Source: CAYSPU01 sp964432995
GTDB lineage: Bacteria; Verrucomicrobiota; Verrucomicrobiia; Limisphaerales; JAHDYP01
Length of the DNA stretch: 18,938 nucleotides
Direction: 5' to 3'
Assembly (NCBI GenBank): GCA_964432995.1
Contig: CAYSPU010000102.1
Coordinates: forward strand, 1 to 18,938
Part shown: piece after piece, positions 1 through 5,769 of the stretch
Numbering within the stretch: position 1 is the first letter of the stretch
Layout: each line of letters starts with the position of its first letter
The notes under the pieces: model-generated
The model's input: only the letters and a program-made list of their open reading frames with translations
Databases searched by the model: none
Told to the model about the DNA's origin: nothing
Translations under genes and position numbers: made by a program

Positions 1-143
1 GCATCGGCAACTTCGAGATGCCAGTGTTGTCCTACACCCCCACACCCTCGCCGCCACTGGGCGACTTTGAAGTGTTCCCGGTCACGGATACGTGGCTGGC
101 GCGGTTGAGTCAGCCGATCGCGTCAAGGCCGAGCGACCGGTGA
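1..143 (+). CDS. C-terminal end of an unidentified protein (cut by window edge)
   Basis: Reading in the frame that starts at base 3, codons stay open to a TGA at 141-143, giving 46 residues that begin IGNFEMPVLSYTPTP and end IASRPSDR. Of these codons 38 of 46 end in G or C, as expected for a real gene in this G+C-rich DNA. The piece is proline-rich and too short for a family call, and its start lies left of the window. It could belong to the mobile region or to flanking chromosome. An overlapping longer frame from base 92 looks like a shadow, because its sequence is low in complexity and runs through the antisense of the transposase fragment. Confidence 0.4.
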   Translation, partial: IGNFEMPVLSYTPTPSPPLGDFEVFPVTDTWLARLSQPIASRPSDR

Positions 144-340
144 CAACATGCAGCGGCGCCTCGATGCCGGCAACAGCACGCCGTGCTACCGATACTCGAA
201 AGAACCACGGCTCGCTCAGGAGTGCGGCTAGGCTCGCAACAGGGCGCCGACGGAGACACTCGTTTTTGGGCTCACCGTTTTCGGTGGAACCAATCCGACC
301 TTTCGACGGCTGTCCACCCCGTCACCGCCCCCGCCTACTC

Positions 341-512
341 GCCGGCGTGAGCGCGACTGACCGACGAACTCCTTGCTCTGGCAATGCGGACAGCATTCCG
401 GTTCCCCTTCCGGCCGCACCGTGTACCAGACCGCCCCCTTCTGGTATTCGGTGCGCACGTAGCGATAGGTCTTGGGAATCCCAAAGGCATGGTAGAGCAG
501 GCTTTGTGACAT
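341..512 (-). pseudogene. Truncated ISL3-family transposase, N-terminal fragment
   Basis: The minus-strand ATG at 512 opens about 57 residues that look like the start of ISL3-family transposases: MSQSLLYHAFGIPKTYRYVR followed by a zinc-binding CPHC motif (ECCPHCQSKEF). ISL3 transposases are normally about 400 residues with a DDE catalytic domain. Here the similarity stops near base 341 and the frame runs into arginine/glycine-rich nonsense that ends at 228. The second zinc-binding pair, the HTH and the DDE core are all missing. No other frame downstream resumes the family. This is therefore a dead 5' remnant, marking an old insertion-sequence landing and later deletion. The exact break point between about 340 and 370 is uncertain. 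Confidence 0.7.
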
Positions 513-560
513 GGCCCCATGGGATCGGATCGGACCCTACCGAGCAACTCTTCACCCCCT

Positions 561-570
561 GGGGAAAGCC
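561..570 (-). repeat. Possible terminal inverted repeat of the ISL3 remnant
   Basis: On the minus strand this reads GGCTTTCCCC and lies about 49 bases upstream of the transposase ATG. ISL3-family ends commonly begin with GG followed by a pyrimidine-rich stretch at about this distance from the gene. The partner end is missing with the rest of the element, so it cannot be confirmed by pairing. Confidence 0.3.
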
Positions 571-637
571 GCAAAGAAACGTCACCCAACGGCGCCAAGG
601 AGGTGGGGTCCTACCTCGCGCGGGCCCGTGGGGCAGA

Positions 638-670
638 CGGTTCGCCGGGGGGGCTGTGGGGGGCGAACCG
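638..670. repeat. 9-bp inverted repeat with G-run loop
   Basis: CGGTTCGCC at 638-646 is perfectly mirrored by GGCGAACCG at 662-670. The 15-base loop is almost entirely G on the plus strand, and further G runs lie just upstream at 622-634. It sits in the gene-poor stretch between the transposase remnant and the protease, about 85 bases before the protease start. It could form a hairpin or a G-quadruplex on the plus strand, or it may be chance in a G-rich stretch. Confidence 0.35.
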
Positions 671-753
671 GCTGCGGCCCGCGCCACTTCTCCAAAACAG
701 ACTTCTCGTGATGACCCCTTGTTTCTCGCGGCCCGGCAGCGCACTCTGGCGGA

Positions 754-2232
754 GTGAAACCCCATCTGATGCGATGCCTCGACGTGCTGCTCTTGGTAAA
801 CGCATACGCACACGCGGAGGATCTGAAACCACAAGAGCTCTACAAGAGAGTGCTTCCCAGTCTTGTGACCTTGTCTGTACAGCATCGCCAAGGGACGAGC
901 AGTCAGGGTTCCGGCTTCCTTGCCTTAAAGGAGGGGATGGCCATCACCGCTTGGCACGTGGTTCGTGATGCCGAGACGGTCGTGGCAAAGTTCGCGGATG
1001 GTGAAGTGTTCGAGTCATCCGGACTTGTAGACCGCGACGAGGTCCGGGACTTGGCTCTGATCCGAGTTAAGGTGGCAGGCAGACCGCTGTTGCAGATAAG
1101 CCCATCACAACCCGATGTCGGATCGCCCGCCTTCGTAGTCGGGGCACCTCGTGGTTTCGAGTTCAGCATCAGTGATGGACTGGTATCGCAGGTCCAGGCG
1201 ATTGGTGAGCACAAGGAATACCAGTTCACATGTCCTGCGTCGCCTGGCAACAGCGGTGGGCCGCTTCTGGATTCTTCCGGAGAAGTCATCGGCGTCGTAT
1301 CCTGGACCGTGCGCAGCGGCCAGAACCTCAACTTCGCCATCCCTGCTGTCTACGCTGCGGGCCTTGACCATAGCTTACCCACGACTCCGTGGGCAGACGT
1401 TGTAAGCCGTGGGGCTCCAACCGCGATCCAGGCCGACGGTCCAACACCATCCGTGCCCAAGCTCTTCTCTGATGCCGAGTCGGACCAACTGCTCGCGGAT
1501 GCGTTCGTTGCATTAGCTTACGCTGCTCAGGTCGGCCATTGTGCTGACGAGCTTGTGGCGAGGAGGCAATGGGCCTTCAGATATGGAGTACCGTCCGATA
1601 CCTATTCCGCGATGCAGGGCGTGGAAACCAGTTTGGCGGCACTCTACAACGCCGGAACGACAAATGAAGACAGGGCGTACCTCCTCAAGGATTTGGTTGA
1701 GAAGCTGAGCAAGGCTCGCGAGGTGCTGGACCTTCAATCTGCCTCGATCAAAGCAGCACAGAGGCAGGGTGGTTGGCTTGGTGAACCCAACGATCTTCTT
1801 GCGAAGTCTCGCGCAGCAAGCCGGGCTTTGGCCCTCTCCCCGCGCTCTCTTCAACTGATGCGCTCCACAGCATCGCTGCTGGACCGCCTGCCCGAGGATC
1901 TCCAGGAGACCACCAACGTGAAGAGACATTCGACCATCAAGCTCGGGGTGTATTTCCTGCCCGCTCCCAGTCTCTTGGTGTTCAAAGTCGTTGCCAAGAG
2001 CCTTGCAGAGGATCTCGGTATTCGACCTGGAGATGCTCTCAGGTCGATAGATGGGCAGCCGATCCGGTCGGTTGTTGGGCTAAAGCGTCTGCTCGCCGAG
2101 CGTGCGGGAAAGCGCGTCGAGATCACGGTGCAACGCGACGGCAAAGAGCGGGTGCTCAAAGCGAAGGTACCTCGTGATCTCAGCCGTTATTCTGTGGATG
2201 ATGCACCCGAGGAACAGAAGGAGCCCAAGTAG
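754..2232 (+). CDS. Trypsin-like (HtrA/DegP-type) serine protease with C-terminal PDZ domain
   Basis: A predicted exported protease of 492 aa. The catalytic triad is visible in order: His68 in TAWHVV, Asp99 in RDLALIRV, Ser167 in PGNSGGPL. A PDZ domain follows at about 397-475, with LGIRPGDALRSIDGQPI. Between them, about 230-385 is an alanine/leucine-rich helical stretch that is not part of standard DegP, where PDZ directly follows the protease; it may be a sensor or spacer. The start is GTG 754; ATG 769 is an alternative that gives a cleaner signal peptide ending AYAHA before ED. HtrA proteins act outside the cytoplasm on misfolded or signalling proteins. The codons are less G+C-rich at third positions than in the genes on the right (for example 8 of 17 from about 1510 to 1560), which suggests acquired DNA. 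Neighbours give no operon partner. Confidence 0.85.
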   Translation: MKPHLMRCLDVLLLVNAYAHAEDLKPQELYKRVLPSLVTLSVQHRQGTSSQGSGFLALKEGMAITAWHVVRDAETVVAKFADGEVFESSGLVDRDEVRDLALIRVKVAGRPLLQISPSQPDVGSPAFVVGAPRGFEFSISDGLVSQVQAIGEHKEYQFTCPASPGNSGGPLLDSSGEVIGVVSWTVRSGQNLNFAIPAVYAAGLDHSLPTTPWADVVSRGAPTAIQADGPTPSVPKLFSDAESDQLLADAFVALAYAAQVGHCADELVARRQWAFRYGVPSDTYSAMQGVETSLAALYNAGTTNEDRAYLLKDLVEKLSKAREVLDLQSASIKAAQRQGGWLGEPNDLLAKSRAASRALALSPRSLQLMRSTASLLDRLPEDLQETTNVKRHSTIKLGVYFLPAPSLLVFKVVAKSLAEDLGIRPGDALRSIDGQPIRSVVGLKRLLAERAGKRVEITVQRDGKERVLKAKVPRDLSRYSVDDAPEEQKEPK

Positions 2233-2234
2233 TC

Positions 2235-2494
2235 TTCCACCACTGCGGCGTTGGCAATCCGACCCACGTGTGCAACGCCCCCCTCATCCTCCCCCGCCAG
2301 CATCGGCGTGCCCTCGACTATCCGGCACACTCGCACAGAGACCAACACCCTCGCCGAGAATCTCCTCAGCCTCCTTTTTGTGCTCAGAGAATTCGGGGCG
2401 TTCCCATCTATCTTTCGACGCCAGGCGCCGGCCGAGGCCCCCCCGGGGGGGTGCTGGCCTGCGGCAGCGTGCTCGGGCCGGCCGCGGACGCGGG
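2235..2494 (-). pseudogene. Possible decayed minus-strand coding fragment
   Basis: Two minus-strand frames look protein-like in succession. One gives RWERPEFSEHKKEAEEILGE (about 2410-2345). A second, after a frame change near 2340, gives VLVSVRVCRIVEGTPMLAGE and then GGVAHVGRIANAAVVEDYLG, running into the end of the protease gene. There is no start codon with a ribosome site and no recognised family. It may be a frameshifted leftover of a gene downstream of the recombinase operon, or chance. A run of seven C then seven G sits at 2438-2451. Confidence 0.2.
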
Positions 2495-2674
2495 TCACTT
2501 GTCCCTGCCCGGAATCCTCACCTTGCCATCCAGGTACGCCCGCACAAGTTCCAGAACGACATCGGCCATGGTGAGTCCTTCGAGTGCCGCTCGTGCCTTC
2601 AACTGCCGGTGAACGTCTTCGGGCAACCGGATGTTCAACTGCTGTGCTCTGACTTCGGTGGGGCGGGTGCTCAT
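2495..2674 (-). CDS. Small ribbon-helix-helix DNA-binding protein (CopG/Arc/antitoxin-like)
   Basis: A 59-residue protein, MSTRPTEVRAQQLNIRLPED and onward. It has the layout of a ribbon-helix-helix protein: a short beta strand (QLNIRLPEDVHRQL, about 12-25), helix A (about 20-32), a turn at LEGLTMADVV and helix B (about 35-48), with a short basic tail. Members act as dimers on palindromic operators, as antitoxins, plasmid copy-control proteins or recombination accessory factors. A good ribosome site, GGAAGGA, lies just upstream. Its ATG overlaps the stop of the 56-aa gene by 4 nt (ATGA at 2671-2674), so it is translationally coupled as the last gene of the recombinase operon. No toxin-like partner is recognised. 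The likely target is the palindrome at 3536-3551 in the operon's own leader. Confidence 0.75.
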   Translation of the reverse strand: MSTRPTEVRAQQLNIRLPEDVHRQLKARAALEGLTMADVVLELVRAYLDGKVRIPGRDK

Positions 2675-2841
2675 GGCTTCCGGTCCTTCCTCAGATAGGC
2701 GAGTGTGCGCTGGGCGTCCACCTCGCCGGCCTCGACCATGCGGACCAGTTCCTTCATCGCGGGATGATCCGCCAGTTTCCCGGACTTGCGCCGGGTGCGT
2801 CTGTCATGCTTCGCACGATGTATGACAACGACCTTCTTCAC
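2671..2841 (-). CDS. Unknown 56-residue basic protein, coupled between recombinase and RHH protein
   Basis: I do not recognise this family. It starts at GTG 2841 (VKKVVVIHRAKHDRRTRRKS) after a ribosome site GGAGG. The GTG overlaps the stop of the serine recombinase (GTGA, 2838-2841), and its own TGA overlaps the ATG of the next gene. The N-terminal half is very basic. The second half (MKELVRMVEAGEVDAQRTLA) should form one amphipathic helix. No cysteines, signal or membrane segment. Overlaps at both ends make it very likely to be translated. A role as an accessory factor for the recombinase, or as a partner of the ribbon-helix-helix protein, is inference from position only. A toxin role cannot be excluded. 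Confidence 0.65.
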   Translation of the reverse strand: MKKVVVIHRAKHDRRTRRKSGKLADHPAMKELVRMVEAGEVDAQRTLAYLRKDRKP

Positions 2842-3512
2842 GCTGCCTCCCTTTCGAGGATCTGCTTCACAATCTGCGGGTGCCAGTGTGTCCGCCCTGT
2901 CTTGGTCGTATAACCGCGGAGTTCCAACTCCACCGCAATCCGCCGCAGGGAGTTGCCGGCGTCGCGAAGCTCATGGATCAGGACGATCGCCTTTTGCTCG
3001 GCCGGATCCGGGACGAGGCGCCCTTGTTCAAGGCGGAAGCCGTAGGGCACATCGCCGCCCGTCTTCTGGTGGTTTGCCCGCTTGTGTGCCAAGGCGAATC
3101 GCGTGCGCTCGCTCACTTGGTCACGCTCGAACTCCGAGAGGACGGCCAGCATCCTGAAGACCATCTTGCCGGCGGCGGTCGTTGTGTCGATCCGCTCCGA
3201 CAGGCTCACCAGATCCGCGCCACGCTTGTCCAGGGTCTCGGCAATCGTGATCGTGTCCTTCGTAGACCGGGCCAGGCGGGACAAGGAATAGACGATCAGC
3301 GCGTCACCTGGTCCGACGGCGAGCAACGCCTCCTGGAGCCCGGGGCGGTTATCCGCTCGCTTCCCGGACAAGCCCGCATCGCGGAAGATGGTCACACGCT
3401 CCACTCCGTTCAGTTCCGCCCATGCCCGGACCTTGGCTTCCTGCGCGTCCAAGGAAACGCCGTCCTGGGCCTGTCCTTCGGTGCTCACACGGATGTAGCC
3501 GATTGCATTCAT
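2838..3512 (-). CDS. Serine recombinase (resolvase/invertase family)
   Basis: A 224-aa site-specific serine recombinase. The N-terminal resolvase domain (about 3-140) begins NAIGYIRVSTEGQAQDGVSL with nucleophile Ser10 and Arg8. The YSLSRLARS motif (75-83) carries the arginines equivalent to those that bind the scissile phosphate in gamma-delta resolvase. The LSEFERDQVSERT segment starts the long E helix. The C-terminal part (about 155-220, VPYGFRLEQGRLVPDP onward) is a short recombinase-type DNA-binding domain, much smaller than in large phage integrases. I chose ATG 3512 because AGAAAGG lies just upstream; an in-frame start at 3593 would add 27 unlikely residues. It probably resolves multimers or inverts DNA in the element. 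Its promoter region holds a palindrome (3536-3551), and it couples to two tiny genes downstream. Confidence 0.9.
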   Translation of the reverse strand: MNAIGYIRVSTEGQAQDGVSLDAQEAKVRAWAELNGVERVTIFRDAGLSGKRADNRPGLQEALLAVGPGDALIVYSLSRLARSTKDTITIAETLDKRGADLVSLSERIDTTTAAGKMVFRMLAVLSEFERDQVSERTRFALAHKRANHQKTGGDVPYGFRLEQGRLVPDPAEQKAIVLIHELRDAGNSLRRIAVELELRGYTTKTGRTHWHPQIVKQILEREAA

Positions 3513-3535
3513 CGCTGGCCTTTCTGCTGTCGTCT

Positions 3536-3551
3536 TGCTATATAAATAGCA
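3536..3551. promoter_or_regulatory. Palindromic candidate operator upstream of the serine recombinase operon
   Basis: TGCTAT-ATAA-ATAGCA is a perfect 6-bp inverted repeat. It lies 24 bases upstream of the recombinase ATG and is conspicuously A+T-rich in a G+C-rich region. On the minus strand, TTGCCT followed 16 bases later by TATTTA resembles a sigma-70 promoter whose -10 falls inside the palindrome. A protein bound here would block transcription. The ribbon-helix-helix protein encoded last in the operon, or the recombinase itself, is the natural candidate. Confidence 0.45.
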
Positions 3552-3628
3552 TTCTAGCTCAGTGAGGCAAGGGGTTTCTGCCGACGGCCGCACGCTACCG
3601 GCCCCTGGATGAGGGGGGCGTGATGCGG

Positions 3629-4180
3629 CTACGATCCCTCCGGGTTCGGTGGGGGCAGCTCGCCCGCAGGCTCCGGTTTCGCGCTGGGCAGGCTAGCGAG
3701 CATGCGGTCCATGGCAGCGCGGATGGCTTCCGGCGAGATTTCTTTGCGGACCTGGACGATCGAGGTGGCTTGGTCGTCCATTAGGCGCATTTTGTCGAGA
3801 GAGAGTCCCGATAAGATCGGTAGTACATGGGGTTTGATAACACCAGCATGTAGATTGTCTAATAACTGAGTCCAGGATTCCTCAGTGACTTCTGCTATCA
3901 GTGACACTAATCGTTCGCGGAGAATGGGTAAGCGGCCTGACTCCTCAGCGCGTCGTCGAATTGCGCGGATGGCAGCGGGGGTCACACCGGTTTCCCTGTT
4001 GATGCTGCGGGTTCCAGCCCCAAGGCTGAGCATGGCCAGGACTTTGGCGTGCAGGCTGGGGTCGGTGGCTTCAATCGAGCGGTGGTGAGGTCGAGACAGT
4101 ATTGAAGCCTCTGGCCGTGCTCGGCTCCTGGGGGCCTTTGGGGTGGATCTCGGTTCCGCTGGTGGGGCTTTGGGGTTCAT
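3629..4180 (-). CDS. 183-aa helix-turn-helix-like protein of unknown function
   Basis: I do not recognise a named family. The first 40 residues are proline/arginine-rich and probably disordered. Residues about 43-80 (LHAKVLAMLSLGAGTRSINR then ETGVTPAAIRAIRRRAE) look like a helix-turn-helix of the type found in transposase N-termini and phage small-terminase-like or replication-initiation proteins. Residues 85-165 are predicted helical, and the tail is again proline-rich. Start ATG 4180 is supported by AAGAGGAG about ten bases upstream. A less G+C-rich middle (about 3780-3940) contrasts with the rest of the gene. It lies just downstream of a nested palindrome (4236-4307) that would be a sensible binding site, so a regulator or origin-binding protein is my inference. 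Confidence 0.65.
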   Translation of the reverse strand: MNPKAPPAEPRSTPKAPRSRARPEASILSRPHHRSIEATDPSLHAKVLAMLSLGAGTRSINRETGVTPAAIRAIRRRAEESGRLPILRERLVSLIAEVTEESWTQLLDNLHAGVIKPHVLPILSGLSLDKMRLMDDQATSIVQVRKEISPEAIRAAMDRMLASLPSAKPEPAGELPPPNPEGS

Positions 4181-4235
4181 AGAGTGTCAATCTCCTCTTG
4201 CGTTGTCGCGAGCCGTGAATCGGGGTGTTCATGAG

Positions 4236-4307
4236 TTTCCGGACTTGGTTTTCCGGTAGTCCGGTGTCCGGTATCCTTTCAGGATTACCGGACTACCGGT
4301 CCGGAAA
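4236..4307. promoter_or_regulatory. Nested dyad rich in CCGG: candidate operator or replication origin
   Basis: Three nested inverted repeats share one centre. The outer arms are TTTCCGGAC (4236-4244) and GTCCGGAAA (4299-4307). The middle arms are a perfect 13 bp, CCGGTAGTCCGGT (4253-4265) and ACCGGACTACCGG (4287-4299). The inner arms are ATCCT (4273-4277) and AGGAT (4281-4285). CCGG occurs seven times in 66 bases, with an eighth copy at 4335. It fills the gap between the helicase gene and the 183-aa gene. No T run follows it on the minus strand, so a classical terminator is less likely than an operator, cruciform or iteron-like origin. Confidence 0.5.
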
Positions 4308-4338
4308 GTCCGCTAACGGGGGTTTCTGGAGTTTCCGG

Positions 4339-5769
4339 TCACTTGGCCCTCTTCCACCTCCCGGCCCTGGTTTCGGTGACCGCTCCCGCCTTCTCCAGGC
4401 CGCGCTTCAGGTCGTGGAACGTGGTCTTGCTCATGCCCGTCTTTTCCATCACGGCTCTGCACCATTCCTTGGTGGTCAGCGAGCGCTTCCCAAGGACATC
4501 AAGCAGCATCTCCGGCGTGTACTTGGACGGGCGTCCGCCCTTGGCTTGCTGCAAATCGCTCGGGTCAAGACCTTCGGCTAGCCGCATCAAGGGCCATTGC
4601 CATCGGACAACAAATGGTTCGACGGGCTTGTGCGCCCGCAGCGTCGCCTCAACCACGTAAGCATCCTCCTGCTTGTGCGCAGTAAAGGTCAGCAGGGCAT
4701 CCGGATCCCGACTGAAGACACCAGTGCCGGAGATGCGGTCAATACTGCGTTTCCCGGATTGGTTGCCTTTCGAGAAATGCTGCGCGTAGACGATGCTCGC
4801 CCCGGTCGCGGCCTCGAGGGATTCAAAGAAAGTGAGCAACTCGGTTGCGTGGGCGGTATTGTTTTCGTCGAGCCCCGGCTGCAGCTTGTAAAAGGGATCC
4901 AGCACGATGGCAGAAGCCTTCAGCTCCCGAGCCTCCCGCACGATCATGCGGCGGAGGGTGTCAAGTGACGGCCGCGGATGCATCTCCCGCACATGCAGGA
5001 ACCGCAGCGTGCCGGGCTTGATGGTCAACTGCCGTTCCCGGATGATGTCCTGAACCCGCCGCTGACAAGTCCAGGCCTTCAACTCCAGGTTGGCAAAGAG
5101 GACACCGCCTTGGGTTGTCTTCCAAGATAGCCAAGAAGAGCCGCCGGCGATGCAGCAGGATAGGTCAAGGAGCGCCCAGCTCTTGAACGTCTTGGACCCG
5201 CCGGCCACGGAGAGTCGGCAGCCCTGGGAGACCATTCCCCAAACCAAGTCCGGCGGTGTCTCGATATGCCGGCCAAGGAATTCGGTGGCGTCCTCGGCCG
5301 CGATGTCCACCGGCGTCCGCCGGCGCTCCAGCAACTCCAAGGCCCGTCCAAGGTCCTCGGCGCAGTCGGCCCCATCCCGGGATGCGGCGCTGATGCTCGC
5401 CCCAAGCCGGCCCAACTCCCGGCGGTCCGCCAAGACCTTCAACTCGGGCAGGTAGGTATCGAACGCGGAGGTAGCCGGCGCGGAGTCTGGCAAAGTGGCA
5501 ACAGCTTCGGCCCCGCCGGCGTCCTCCAGCTCGCCAGAGGCGCGTAGACGTTCCAGCAGTAGAACCGGGTCCGGCACCTGGCCATCGTCGACGGTCCGCC
5601 TGAGGGTGCGAAAGACGGTCTTGGTGGCGACGGTGTAGAAGTCTTCGGTGTTCAGCAGGTTGAGTCGTTCGGCGGCGGCCTCCGGGTCGAGTAGGATGGT
5701 CCCGAGGATGGCGCGCTCGACGTCCTCCGAGTGCGGCGGGAGCTGGCTGGTGTCAGTTGGTGAGCTCAT
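4339..5769 (-). CDS. Replicative helicase-like ATPase: DnaB N-terminal domain plus RecA-fold (RepA/AAA_25-type) domain
   Basis: A 476-aa protein from ATG 5769. Residues about 9-115 match the DnaB N-terminal helical domain (PPHSEDVERAILGTILLDPE is its hallmark start). Residues about 175-400 form a RecA-fold ATPase with Walker A AGGSKTFKS (189-197), Walker B AIVLDPF with Asp291, and a sensor-like YAQHFSKGN (328-336). This GGSKTFKS type of P-loop is typical of plasmid and phage RepA-like helicases rather than chromosomal DnaB. The tail (about 410-476, GGRPSKYTPEMLLDVL onward) looks like a winged helix. It is expected to be a hexameric helicase unwinding the element's origin. The ATG overlaps the stop of the ParB-topoisomerase-like gene by 4 nt, which fits joint action; a longer in-frame start at 5865 is rejected for that reason. 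Confidence 0.85.
   Translation of the reverse strand: MSSPTDTSQLPPHSEDVERAILGTILLDPEAAAERLNLLNTEDFYTVATKTVFRTLRRTVDDGQVPDPVLLLERLRASGELEDAGGAEAVATLPDSAPATSAFDTYLPELKVLADRRELGRLGASISAASRDGADCAEDLGRALELLERRRTPVDIAAEDATEFLGRHIETPPDLVWGMVSQGCRLSVAGGSKTFKSWALLDLSCCIAGGSSWLSWKTTQGGVLFANLELKAWTCQRRVQDIIRERQLTIKPGTLRFLHVREMHPRPSLDTLRRMIVREARELKASAIVLDPFYKLQPGLDENNTAHATELLTFFESLEAATGASIVYAQHFSKGNQSGKRSIDRISGTGVFSRDPDALLTFTAHKQEDAYVVEATLRAHKPVEPFVVRWQWPLMRLAEGLDPSDLQQAKGGRPSKYTPEMLLDVLGKRSLTTKEWCRAVMEKTGMSKTTFHDLKRGLEKAGAVTETRAGRWKRAK

Noticed and set aside
92..757. Plus-strand open frame of 221 codons
   Set aside because: It is arginine/proline-rich without domain features and runs antisense to the transposase remnant, so it is a shadow in G+C-rich DNA.
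2495..2841. A classical toxin-antitoxin pair
   Set aside because: The 59-aa protein looks like an antitoxin-type DNA binder, but the 56-aa partner shows no toxin fold or catalytic motif, so the call is not supported.
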